A stretch of DNA of 64,000 bases from an uncultured Roseburia sp. (GCA_947062675.1 CAMSQM010000005.1:1-64000), one strand, 5' to 3'. Counted from the first letter of the stretch, positions 51,881 to 61,113 are shown. Notes: a model not told the origin generated them from the letters alone. Program-made: numbers and translations.

Positions 51881-53421
51881 GATTTCCCCTCCAGATAAGT
51901 ATCCTGTAAAAGCCTGCGGTCAATCTTCCCATTGGGATTCAACGGCATAGCGCGAATCCGGTATATCTCATCCGGTATCATATACCAGGGAAGAAGCTCT
52001 TTTAAAAACATTACAATATCTTCCTTTTCCGCCGCCCCCTGGAACAGCAGAATAATATGATCTCTGACAGGATCAAATATGCAGACAGCCTGATCCAGTT
52101 TTTCACAGGCCCCTGCCGCGCTTTCAATCTCTCCCAGCTCAACCCTGCACCCCCGGTGTTTTATCTGAAAGTCCCTCCGTCCCACATATACATATTCATT
52201 ATATTCGTTTATTTTTACCAGATCTCCGGTCCGGTACACTATATCCGGATATGAAGAATGTAACGGATTCTGTACAAACGCTTCCCTGGTCTGTTCCACA
52301 TCATTGTAATATCCACACCCCACAAAGGCTCCTCTGAAATATAGCTCTCCCGTCTCACCTTTCCCCGCCTGATTTCCCTCTTCTGTAACTGCAAAAGCAT
52401 CCATATTCCCGCAGGGACGGCCAATCGGAACCGGTTCACCGTTCTGAAACTCCCTGTCAAGAATATAATACAAACCAATATCCGTAATTTCAGTCGGACC
52501 AAAAAGATTCGCATAAACTGCATCCGGCAAATGACTCCGCCAGATATTCAGCTGCTTTGCCGGCATAACCTCACCCGCAAAAAGGATGGTCCGCAGTCCC
52601 GGTACCTCAACATAGTCCAGCGCTTTCCAGTCCGCTACAATTGAAAGAGCGGAGGGCACCCAGTAAATGGTATTCACATTTTTTTCATTCAGATATTCCA
52701 GAAGTTTTATTGGAAATGAAAATAATTTTTTAGGAATAATTTGCAGAAGTGCCGCATTGCGAACCGTCGAAAAAATATCCATCACAGACATACTGAAATA
52801 AAACGGTGTCTGACTCCCAAAAACGGCTGACTCGTCAAAGTGAAATGTACGGCTGGCCCACTCCGCATACGCAATCACAGACCGGTGACTTATAATACTT
52901 CCTTTCGGAACACCGGTAGAACCAGATGTATATAGCACATACAGCGGGTCCATATCTATCATTTTTCCACGAATCGCCTGAAGCCGGCCTGCAATCTCCG
53001 CCTCGTCCGTATCCGTGGAAAAGCATTCCTCATAATCCAGCATCTGACATTTGTCATATGTTATAATCTTCCCCGCTTCATTTCCTCCTTTGCGGATAAT
53101 CGCAGCAGGATGCAGGTTATCCAGAATCTTCCGTATGCGCTCCTGTGCCATCTCTGTGTCAATGCATACGTAAAAGTTTCCACTTGAAGCTATGCCAAAA
53201 AAAGCTGTCAGACATTCCACACACTTCTCCATCAGAACAACAACAGGCTGTCTTATGCCGGAAATCATTTGAGAAATATGATATCCGATTTTTTCTGCCC
53301 TCCACAGCAATTCCCGGTAAGTAATTTCGGAATTATCATCCCGGAATGCAATATGCTCCGGATATTTCTGCGCGGCATTTTCAATATATTCCATCACATG
53401 ACGTACTGCAACCGTATCCAT
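51877..53421 (-). CDS. stand-alone adenylation (AMP-binding) protein
   Basis: 514 residues with the full set of adenylation motifs: A3 YTSGSTGVPKG (164-174), A5 FGPTE, A7 YRTGDLV, A8 GRRDFQIKHRGCRVELGEIE and A10 NPNGKIDRR with the catalytic Lys near 504. It most resembles DltA and NRPS A domains. At the position of the Asp that binds the alpha-amino group (FDLSVMD in DltA) it has FSMSVMD, with Ser210 in place of Asp. It should load an acyl or unusual amino-acid substrate onto the ACP. Overlaps the ACP by four bases. Confidence 0.88.
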   Translation of the reverse strand: MDTVAVRHVMEYIENAAQKYPEHIAFRDDNSEITYRELLWRAEKIGYHISQMISGIRQPVVVLMEKCVECLTAFFGIASSGNFYVCIDTEMAQERIRKILDNLHPAAIIRKGGNEAGKIITYDKCQMLDYEECFSTDTDEAEIAGRLQAIRGKMIDMDPLYVLYTSGSTGVPKGSIISHRSVIAYAEWASRTFHFDESAVFGSQTPFYFSMSVMDIFSTVRNAALLQIIPKKLFSFPIKLLEYLNEKNVNTIYWVPSALSIVADWKALDYVEVPGLRTILFAGEVMPAKQLNIWRSHLPDAVYANLFGPTEITDIGLYYILDREFQNGEPVPIGRPCGNMDAFAVTEEGNQAGKGETGELYFRGAFVGCGYYNDVEQTREAFVQNPLHSSYPDIVYRTGDLVKINEYNEYVYVGRRDFQIKHRGCRVELGEIESAAGACEKLDQAVCIFDPVRDHIILLFQGAAEKEDIVMFLKELLPWYMIPDEIYRIRAMPLNPNGKIDRRLLQDTYLEGKS

Positions 53422-53442
53422 AATACATGTTTATCCTCTCAT

Positions 53443-54108
53443 CTACCTGTTCTCTGCGACAAAATTATAGAACGCAGCCGTATCTTTCTTCGGAATCTGC
53501 CACATATTTACTTTCTCATAAAGCTCAGCTATCTCAAATTCACAGAACAGCCGCCTGATATGATCTGCGTCCGAAAAATGTACATTTCCCAGCCCCGCAA
53601 AATATCCTGTATGAAAGTACCGCGTATTCTCATCAATTACATCAAAACATTCCTTTTCATCCGTAAATGCTGTGTGATGAACAGAAAACCAGTCTACCCC
53701 GAAAAAGAACCCGCCCTTTTTTAATTTTTTCTTTATAAGAGTAATTGCATTCTTAATTCCCTGCGTCGGGTTATGAGTAAGCGCTGATCTGTCAAGAATC
53801 AGATCATACTCCCCCTCAAATGGAATCTCCTTCGTAAAATCTCCCTTCGCAATCGTCACATTTTTCCCAGCAAAACGCCGATTAAGCTTCTCAACCTGTG
53901 TTTCGCTGCCTTCAAGACCGAAATAATTCATTTTTTCCGAAACAAAAAAAGGTATATTTGCGCCTGCACCACATCCCAGCTCCAGAACACGTATTCCCTC
54001 CCGATCATGAAAATAATGTTTTGTATATGATATAACCTCCGGCCATGGCCACACACTATTATGCGCGCCCTCCCGATATATTTCCTCCCATTCTTTTGAA
54101 AATCCCAT
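53443..54108 (-). CDS. SAM-dependent methyltransferase
   Basis: 221 residues from ATG 54108 (MGFSKEWEEIYREGAHNSVW), nine bases after GAAAGGGG; the ATG at 54117 is too near that site. Motif I is VLELGCGAGANIPFF and EIPFEGEYDLILDRSALTHN follows. It lies in tandem with a second gene of the same family (54138-54825) that shares the N-terminus and much of the body and is out of frame. Presumed sugar O- or N-methyltransferase in the adenylation transcript. Confidence 0.82.
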   Translation of the reverse strand: MGFSKEWEEIYREGAHNSVWPWPEVISYTKHYFHDREGIRVLELGCGAGANIPFFVSEKMNYFGLEGSETQVEKLNRRFAGKNVTIAKGDFTKEIPFEGEYDLILDRSALTHNPTQGIKNAITLIKKKLKKGGFFFGVDWFSVHHTAFTDEKECFDVIDENTRYFHTGYFAGLGNVHFSDADHIRRLFCEFEIAELYEKVNMWQIPKKDTAAFYNFVAENR

Positions 54109-54137
54109 TCCTTTCATCCCCTTTCAGAATATATCTT

Positions 54138-54825
54138 TCACTTATTTTCCTGCCCGTATTTCGCAGCAAAATTGAAACCTGCTTCACACCTTTTCTCCGG
54201 AATCTCCCAGATACTGACTTTTTCATATAATTGCTTCAGCTCAAAATCGCAGAACAAATCCCTGATATATGCTTCATCTGAAAAGTGGATATTTCCCATA
54301 CCTGAAAAACACCCTGTCCGGAATTTCCTGGTATAATCATCAACTACATTGTACTCCTGCGAACCTTCGGTATACGCATAATGTTTTGTGGAAAGCCAGT
54401 CCACTCCGAAGTAATACCCGCCCGGCTTCAGCTTTTTTTCTGCCAGCATAATCCCTGCCCTGATATCCGCTGATGTATTACAGGTCATTGCACCCCTGTC
54501 AAAAATAATATCAAATTGTCCTTCAAACGGAATTTCTTTCGTAAAATCCCCTTCAACTACTGTGACATCTTCACCTGCAAAACGCCTGCCAATTTCCGCC
54601 ACTTTGGTTCTGCTGCCCTCTATTCCGCAATAACATATCTTTTCAGCAAGAAAAAACGGAATATTTGCACCTGCGCCGCACCCTAATTCCAGAACCCGTA
54701 TACCCCCCCACACACTCTCTTAAATCTGAACAGCCTTTTATAAAAGATATGACATCCGGCCATGGCCATATACTGTTTTGCGCCCCCAACTGATATATTT
54801 CTTCCCATTCTTTTGAAAATCCCAT
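54138..54825 (-). pseudogene. paralogous methyltransferase, frameshifted at G7 tract (possible phase-off gene)
   Basis: The start (MGFSKEWEEIYQLGAQNSIW at 54825) and the body (from 54713: IRVLELGCGAGANIPFF, EIPFEGQFDIIFDRGAM, ending at 54138) lie in different frames. The break falls in a run of seven G at 54703-54709. Removing one G would join RECVGG directly to IRVLELGCG and give a protein that aligns with its 53443 paralog. So it may be a phase-variable gene in the OFF state or a decayed copy, or the G run may be a sequencing error. Confidence 0.8.
54703..54709 (-). repeat. homopolymer tract of seven G (coding strand)
   Basis: Seven C on the plus strand at the exact point where the reading frame of the methyltransferase gene breaks. 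Loss of one base restores the frame. Confidence 0.75.
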
Positions 54826-54847
54826 TTTCCTTCCTCCTCAGCTTTTT

Positions 54848-56686
54848 CTATACATCCTCTATAATCAACCCATTCTCATAGAGTTTCTTTACGACAGGAA
54901 TCAGTTCTATTGCTCTTACCTTAATTTTTTCACTGATATCAAACAAGTCATTTGTACCATCCGCATAAGCAATAAAATTAAACATCTTCCTCACCTCATT
55001 TTCATCACTGCTTTTCTGACTGACAGATGGGTACAGTCCCCGTCTGCCAAGCTGTGGCTCGCATAGAACGGTTGTTCTGTATTTTGCATTATGCTCCATT
55101 ACCTGTATCCACTGTGTCATAACCTCATAACTGCCCTGTAGTCCCTCAGGAGAAATCAGGTCCATATTATCAGCGGACGTATGATATTCCGGATACATTC
55201 CATATTTTGTTCTGCAGAATCCGATCACAGGAAGATCCACCCCCGGAGCATTATACTGCCTTTCATCTGACCCTCTCTCCAAAAATGAATACTCTGTAAA
55301 TCGTCTGCAAAACCTCAGTATATTCGTCATTCCTTTATCCGCCAGGGTGTCTGCACTCCTTGTATGAATAATAGAATAATCTCTGTCATCACCCACACAG
55401 GACAGCACTACACCTGCCACCATTTTTTCCTTCAGGTAAGTGTAATTTCTGCTGATATAAGCAATAGAGCCAATTGTCTCCGGATTGAGAACAAAACGGT
55501 ACGTATACTTTCGCTTTCTGAGTGACCGCACATATTTTACCAGTTCCGCAAGCAGCGCCGGACCAGAACACTCATTATTGGCCATAGAAGGATGGCAGAT
55601 ATAACTGGAAATCAGAATTTCCTGATCAGATTCTCCCGGCAGAATAATATCTGCATATGTCAGATGACCGTCTGTCAGCTCACTATCAATAAACATATGA
55701 TATCTTCCCTCTTTCAGGGAATCAAGCTGCTGTCTGCTCATACAAAAGCCATAGATTTCTTTATAATACGATGTAACATAGGGCACAAGTTCAGGCTGGT
55801 CAGGCTGCGTATAAATATATTCCTTCAGTTCTTCCAATGTAACCCATCTGTCTACAGGAGCTGAATAACTCACGATATGGAGATTATTCTCTTTCATATC
55901 AATAATACGCATCCCGTGTTCATCTTCAATATACGCATCACGAATAATCCATTCCTTCGGTATCTTCCAGTCATAAACTTTCATCCCGGTAGGAATTTCA
56001 TAGATCGTCATCCCTCCCCCGTCCTGACCAATATACTGCGAAACTGCCTTCAGCGTTTTTCTGACACCTTCTCCTGTAATACTCCTGCAAATATGAAAAA
56101 TAGATGCAGCAAAACCGTAGATTTCCGCGCCCTTATTATCTGTTATACTGTTGTCCTGATATCCGGCATTGATCTTTTCCTGTGCCTCCAGACCGGCAAT
56201 CTGCTCTGCCAGCTCTTCCGGCCTCATTTCCCCGTCATTCAGCAATATCAGATCCGGACGTTTCGGCTCCTCAAAATCCATCTGTACGCCAACCACATCT
56301 TTCTCCTTCTCATTTGTATTCCCACTGTAAAGCCCTTTCTGGTCACGGGCACGGAGCGTTTTCATGGACACCTTCACATAAATCTCTGTATAATTATGAA
56401 TATTTGTCCTGTTCCACTCCCTCACACTGTCAAACATGGAAATCGTACAGCAGATTACATTTATCCCCTGTCCTCCAAGAAGTGCGCACAGCCTGGAATA
56501 CCGCATTGCACATTTTCTGCGGTCTTCCCTGGTGTATCCCAGATCATCTCCGAATACTTTCCGCAACACATCTCCGTCCAGAAACACCGTATCAGGATAC
56601 TCTTTTTTTAGTTTTTCGTAAAAAATTTTTCCGATTGTCGTTTTACCTGCACCGGAAAGTCCTGTAATCCAGTATACCCTGCCCAT
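54848..56686 (-). CDS. APS-kinase-like (CDP-amidate kinase type) fused to DUF4910/M28-like domain
   Basis: 612 residues. Residues 1-175 are CysC-like: WITGLSGAGKTT (P-loop 9-16), FLDGDVLRKVFGDDLGYTRE and EIYVKVSMKTLRARDQKGLY. C. jejuni Cj1415, a CysC homolog, phosphorylates cytidine diphosphoramidate; with cytidylyltransferase, hydrolase and glutamine-kinase genes nearby, that role fits better than sulfate activation. Residues about 185-612 match the DUF4910/DUF2172 aminopeptidase-like group (SYICHPSMANNECSGPALLA and PEYHTSADNMDLISPEGLQG). The second domain's role is unknown. GGAGGAG precedes the ATG. Confidence 0.82.
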   Translation of the reverse strand: MGRVYWITGLSGAGKTTIGKIFYEKLKKEYPDTVFLDGDVLRKVFGDDLGYTREDRRKCAMRYSRLCALLGGQGINVICCTISMFDSVREWNRTNIHNYTEIYVKVSMKTLRARDQKGLYSGNTNEKEKDVVGVQMDFEEPKRPDLILLNDGEMRPEELAEQIAGLEAQEKINAGYQDNSITDNKGAEIYGFAASIFHICRSITGEGVRKTLKAVSQYIGQDGGGMTIYEIPTGMKVYDWKIPKEWIIRDAYIEDEHGMRIIDMKENNLHIVSYSAPVDRWVTLEELKEYIYTQPDQPELVPYVTSYYKEIYGFCMSRQQLDSLKEGRYHMFIDSELTDGHLTYADIILPGESDQEILISSYICHPSMANNECSGPALLAELVKYVRSLRKRKYTYRFVLNPETIGSIAYISRNYTYLKEKMVAGVVLSCVGDDRDYSIIHTRSADTLADKGMTNILRFCRRFTEYSFLERGSDERQYNAPGVDLPVIGFCRTKYGMYPEYHTSADNMDLISPEGLQGSYEVMTQWIQVMEHNAKYRTTVLCEPQLGRRGLYPSVSQKSSDENEVRKMFNFIAYADGTNDLFDISEKIKVRAIELIPVVKKLYENGLIIEDV

Positions 56687-56708
56687 AACCGCTCCTCCAG
56701 ATTATTTT

Positions 56709-57126
56709 TTACCCCAGCTGTGATTCAGCAATTTTTAAATCCGAAATATCATCTATTTCATACCATCCTCTTGTTATGTGTACCGCCCTCAGTTTACAGC
56801 CTTCATCAATCAGACCCTGAAGCAGGTCTGTCATATACATCTTTTTGTAGCTTCCGGCAGTCCTCCACAATGCCAGGCCCTGTCTGCTCCTTTCCTCTGC
56901 CTCCCCGCAAATCCTTAGCAGCTCCTTCAGGCCTTCTCCACGAAACCGCATCAGCCCGATATACTGAGACTGTACTTTTCGCACACATGAGGGAATACAC
57001 CATATTCGTCGTCTCATATTCCTCATTGACAACAAAGCGAATCTCTGTATCCTTATATTTCTCTTTTAACACAGAGCTGCGGTATCCCGCTATGACAATG
57101 ATATCCGCATCACTGATTCCACAGGC
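56709..57126 (-). pseudogene. decayed copy of cytidylyltransferase (61114 gene)
   Basis: Fragments match the intact gene at 61114-61893: ISDADIIVIAGYRSSVLKEK and NEEYETTNMVYSLMCAK, then a deletion of about 75 residues, then, in another frame, VQSQYIGLMRFRGEGLKELL and KMYMTDLLQGLIDEG to the stop. The first 40 residues including the nucleotide loop are also missing. Confidence 0.88.
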
Positions 57127-57446
57127 ACGTATTTCCCATCAGCGCCCAGTGCACGCTGTTATCCGCAAGCCCGGTCTCTTCCGCTGTCCCTGCAGACCAT
57201 ATAACTCCTTCCCATGAATTTCTGCACGCTTCCGTGCGCATCGCATCATTCGGCTCTACCGCATACCCTCCAGGTCCCGCTTCCGTAAGATTTTCTGTCA
57301 GCTTTCCTGTTCCGGCGCCGATATCTGCCACTACCCCTCGCCTATGCTGTTAAAAATAGATTTCTCAGACACTGCAATAACACCCTTGAATATCCGGGTC
57401 TGTTTCCGTAAAATTTTGCCAGCTCCGTAAAGTCTCCATGTTTCAT
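57126..57446 (-). pseudogene. decayed copy of methyltransferase (62575 gene)
   Basis: ATG 57446 starts MKHGDFTELAKFYGNRPGYS, which aligns with the 62575 gene, then hits a stop; another frame continues DIGAGTGKLTENL and GGYAVEPNDAMRTEACRNSW, ending abruptly where cytidylyltransferase remnants begin. About half the gene is missing, along with the hydrolase gene that lies there in the intact copy. Confidence 0.85.
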
Positions 57447-57471
57447 GTTTATACCTCTTTTCTACGATGTT

Positions 57472-57720
57472 TTACTTTAAAATCCTTATCAGCTTACCCA
57501 TTGCATCAATCTCCAGCATTTTTGCACTCTTATATTTTAAAAATGCCTTTTCCCCCACCCCGACTACTGCCGGCACTAAAAGCTCTCCTGCCCGGATCGC
57601 CATGTGTGAATTGGCTTATACTGAACCAGCACGCCATACTCCCCTGCAAGGGCATATCCATTGTCAATACACCCCACTCCTTACTTCCCCTGAATCCTCT
57701 TCTATTTCAAATAAATAATT
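57472..57720 (-). pseudogene. remnant of glutamine-kinase-like (PEP-utilising) gene
   Basis: The last 50 codons (ANSHMAIRAGELLVPAVVG, KMLEIDAMGKLIRILK and a TAA at 57472) match the end of the gene at 63346. Upstream to about 57720 the sequence is degenerate with several stops; nothing can be read in the stretch 57721-57825. Confidence 0.82.
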
Positions 57721-57825
57721 AATATTTCCATCGGGTATCCATACACTTTTACCTACTTTCTGGCTGCAAAATATCCGGTAATCTGATATCCGTCTCCTGT
57801 CATCTTATCCACATCCAATTCAGCA

Positions 57826-60363
57826 CTATTCAGTTCCTCTGGTTTCCAGTATTTCCATTCTCCGGGTCATTTGTAATCTGTACCTTATCAGTTCCCTGAC
57901 CCGTTTCCTTATTTCTGCTTTTTCTTCTTCACTGTGGTAAATCAGTTTCTTTTCAAACCGAAAACTTTTTGAAAACATCTCCTGCAGTTCTCTTCTGTTG
58001 AATTGAAGGCTGCTTACCCAGGGATATCCATAGCGTTTCTGCCACGGCCCTGTAATCAGGGATATACGAAATCTGTCATATTCCGAAAAATATTCCTCAT
58101 ACGTATTGTACACCGGCTTCAAATTAAATCCTTCATTGCAATCATACACCTGCTCTCCGTGCTGAGTAATCCTGGACAGACTGTCTGACCATTCTATCCC
58201 CAGTTTATCACAAAACGCATAAAGCTCCTTCTCCGGTCTGCATTTCAAATCTTCAAACCTGGCACTGATTCTTCTCCATCCTCTGTACTCCTTCTCCAGG
58301 CACCCGGGTTCCTCCAGTACTGATGAAAAAACAGCCATTTTTCCATTCGAAAAATAATCTATCGCCTCATAGTTCTTTAAACCGGAGCCTGCTCTTATAC
58401 ATGCATTTCGCACAACATTAATAATCATCCCCGTCATACATGCCTTCTCAAGCCAGATCGCATAGCTCTCACAAATATTTCTCGGCACAAAATGCGGTTC
58501 CCAGTATATCACCATGTCAGAAACATCCTTTATTTCCTTTCCCCACATCCTGCTGTATGCGATATGTATTATCACAAACAGCTCTTGGGATGTAAACGTC
58601 TCCTTTTTCGCCAGCATATTTTTCATGCAGTCATTAAATTTTTCTTTATCCGGATAATTATCTTCCCAGTCACTGTTCCGCTCTGCCTCTTCATCCTCAT
58701 GCATTTTCCAGAACAGCGGCAGAATATCCCGGCTCTTTATTTCTGACAGTCTTAAACAGATTGAGTATAAATTATCATTCAGATAACCATAATCAATTAT
58801 CAGAATGTCCGGATGTGCGTCCAGCAATTGTCGAAAAAGCATATTCCCGCTGGACGCCTGGATCGACCCGATCAATATTTTTCCCACCCTGAACCCTGAT
58901 TTTATGTCATTCTCCACCCAGGCGGTCTCCTCCATAAATGCTCTGTTCTCCAGCGGATAATCTATGACCTCTGTTATATCCCGGTTTTTTAGTTCTGACA
59001 AATATTTTCTTTTAATTGATTTATAAGAATCGCTCCCCCGTTCCCCGCTTTTCATCATTCCATAATACTCCGGACAGATCAGCAGACATACATCCTGCTT
59101 CGCTATCTCCTTCTCTCCAGCCTCGGATATATCTGCCCCCTCCCGCTCTCTGTGCTCTTTCAGCACATCTGCATATCTGATTTTTCGGGAATATATGCCA
59201 GATTCTCTCTCAAGTATTTTTTCCATTTTTAAACATAACTGTGAATCACCAGTCAGCACAACCTGTTTCCCTGTTTTCGTCAGCACATGTCGCAATATGT
59301 TCACATATCCCGCTCCGGAAATCTCAATATAATCTTCCATCAGAAAAAATCTGTGATTTCTTTTGTATCCCCAGTAATGAAATATATCAGTTGCGCCAGA
59401 CCCCCACGCACTGTATCTGCATCCCGCCTCCAGAAAAATAATATCTTCTACACTTTTTATCGCTTCTTTTCTTTTTAAAATTCTTTTTCCAAACAGATAT
59501 CTTCCCGCGTCATTTGCTCTGTCTGAAATAAAACAGCATATATCCAGTCCATACTTCAGCAGCATATCATATGCATCCAGCGCCGCTGTTTCTGAGCCAA
59601 GAATCGCAATCTGTCTGCCTGATATTCTGGCAACAATATCTTCAAAGCATCCATCTGAATCGCCAATAACACCTTTACAGATATTTTCTTCATATATCCG
59701 GTCGATACACTCAAATTCCACCGACACGCTTTTCCGCCACTCAGTTGCCTTCTCTTTTATTCCTATGCCCTCTGCGTAAATTGTAAGCGTCCTGTATTCA
59801 GGCGCCTCCTCTTTTTTCAGAACCTGCAGCTCTTCCCACAACGGCCCTGTCACTTTGACAGGCACTCCGATCATCTCAAGATACTTTACAAATAAATATG
59901 CCAGTTCGTTACATTCATGTACCGTCACACAATCGAACTGCGGGTACACGTCCCTGAAATTCAATACATTACAGCCTCGCAGCTGTAACTGCGTCAGCTC
60001 ATCCAGCATCCTGCATTCACGGTCGGCATCGTCATCCTCCCATGCAAAACACAAAAGCCGGTGCTCCCTGTCCAAAACGGGAAGTATCAGCATTTCTCCA
60101 AATACCCTTTCACAGTCCCGGAAATATCGTCTTCCTTTTTCCCATATACTCCCGTCCAGGATAACATATTCGGTTTTAACGGCTTCCTTAATATCTTTTC
60201 CCAGCAATGATGCATATGTAACCATTCCCACAAATTCGCCGGACTGTTCCATCACGCAAACCAGATCATGCCTGTGCCCATTCATAAAATATGTTAGCAG
60301 CTCTTGTCTGTTAAGTTCATTTTCCGGCACACAGCACACTTCTTTATCACAAAATCTTATCAT
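57826..60363 (-). CDS. CBS-like + Rossmann-like + sulfotransferase-like protein
   Basis: 845 residues from ATG 60363 (four bases after GGAGGGG; an in-frame GTG at 60375 is less likely). Residues 1-125 are the CBS-pair-like region shared with the 43562 gene (MIRFCDKEV start). Residues about 245-350 are the Rossmann-like module (RQIAILGSETAALDAYDMLL). From about 490 on it looks like a sulfotransferase: KILIGSIQASSGNMLFRQLL as a P-loop-like segment and MIINVVRNACIRAGS as a second binding motif. Its neighbours make a 3'-phosphonucleotide donor, so it may transfer a phosphoramidate. Paralogous fragments lie at 30217 and 60380. Confidence 0.72.
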   Translation of the reverse strand: MIRFCDKEVCCVPENELNRQELLTYFMNGHRHDLVCVMEQSGEFVGMVTYASLLGKDIKEAVKTEYVILDGSIWEKGRRYFRDCERVFGEMLILPVLDREHRLLCFAWEDDDADRECRMLDELTQLQLRGCNVLNFRDVYPQFDCVTVHECNELAYLFVKYLEMIGVPVKVTGPLWEELQVLKKEEAPEYRTLTIYAEGIGIKEKATEWRKSVSVEFECIDRIYEENICKGVIGDSDGCFEDIVARISGRQIAILGSETAALDAYDMLLKYGLDICCFISDRANDAGRYLFGKRILKRKEAIKSVEDIIFLEAGCRYSAWGSGATDIFHYWGYKRNHRFFLMEDYIEISGAGYVNILRHVLTKTGKQVVLTGDSQLCLKMEKILERESGIYSRKIRYADVLKEHREREGADISEAGEKEIAKQDVCLLICPEYYGMMKSGERGSDSYKSIKRKYLSELKNRDITEVIDYPLENRAFMEETAWVENDIKSGFRVGKILIGSIQASSGNMLFRQLLDAHPDILIIDYGYLNDNLYSICLRLSEIKSRDILPLFWKMHEDEEAERNSDWEDNYPDKEKFNDCMKNMLAKKETFTSQELFVIIHIAYSRMWGKEIKDVSDMVIYWEPHFVPRNICESYAIWLEKACMTGMIINVVRNACIRAGSGLKNYEAIDYFSNGKMAVFSSVLEEPGCLEKEYRGWRRISARFEDLKCRPEKELYAFCDKLGIEWSDSLSRITQHGEQVYDCNEGFNLKPVYNTYEEYFSEYDRFRISLITGPWQKRYGYPWVSSLQFNRRELQEMFSKSFRFEKKLIYHSEEEKAEIRKRVRELIRYRLQMTRRMEILETRGTE

Positions 60364-60379
60364 TTTCCCCTCCACATTA

Positions 60380-61089
60380 TCAGTTCCGGGGATTCCGGTC
60401 AGAGCAATTTCGTTCCAGAATCTCTTTCCTGTGAGTTACCTGCAAATTAGCATCTGCTAACTTCTGAACCCATTTCCGAAATCTTATTTTATCTTCCGGA
60501 CTCCGAAATGCAATGTTTTTCTCAAAATGAAACTCTTTTAAAAACATATCTTTCAATTCCCGCCTGGAGAAATCCAGACTACTGACATACGGATATCCAT
60601 ACCGTTTCTGCCATGGCGCTGTAATCAGAGAAATACTGATCATGCGTACGAGATACCGGCACCGGATCAAACCCTGTAATTTTGTCATAGTATGACGGCT
60701 GTCCGTGAAGTGTTGTTTCAAGTAATGTATCAGACCACGTTATATCCAGCAGCCTGCGAAATAACTCAAATTTATAATAAGAAATATCCTCTCTAAAGAG
60801 AGCCTCTGCCCATGAACCTGCTCTCACACACGCATTCCTTACAATATTAATCAGGTATCTGTCATAGCAGGCATCCCCCATTAACACCATTCTTCTTCCG
60901 CAATGCTCCAGGACATTCAGCAGACCGCTCTCAGGAATTTCCGTATAATCTTTCACTAAAAAATATTGCTGATTCCTCTTATAACCAAAATAATGATAAT
61001 TATCTACCGACCCGGAACCCCACGCGCTGTTTTCCGATTGTAGTTTTACCTGCACCGGAAAGCCCCGTTATCCAGTACACTGTGCCCAT
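60380..61089 (-). pseudogene. deletion-fused remnant: CysC-like start joined to sulfotransferase-like gene
   Basis: From ATG 61089 it reads MGTVYWITGLSGAGKTTIGK, the start of a second APS-kinase-like gene, then at about 61030 jumps into sequence of the 57826 protein: AWGSGSVDNYHYFGYKRNQQ, LINIVRNACVRAGS and DITWSDTLLETTLHG, with two more internal gaps, a frameshift near 60640 and the C-terminal ITAPWQKRYGYPYVSSLDFS to a stop at 60380. A product is unlikely. Confidence 0.87.
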
Positions 61090-61113
61090 AAGTTTACTCC
61101 GTATCCTGTTCGT

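Noticed and set aside
54848-56686. Sulfate activation by a CysC-type APS kinase
   Set aside because: No ATP sulfurylase or PAPS reductase is near, and the neighbours match the phosphoramidate route; not fully excluded.
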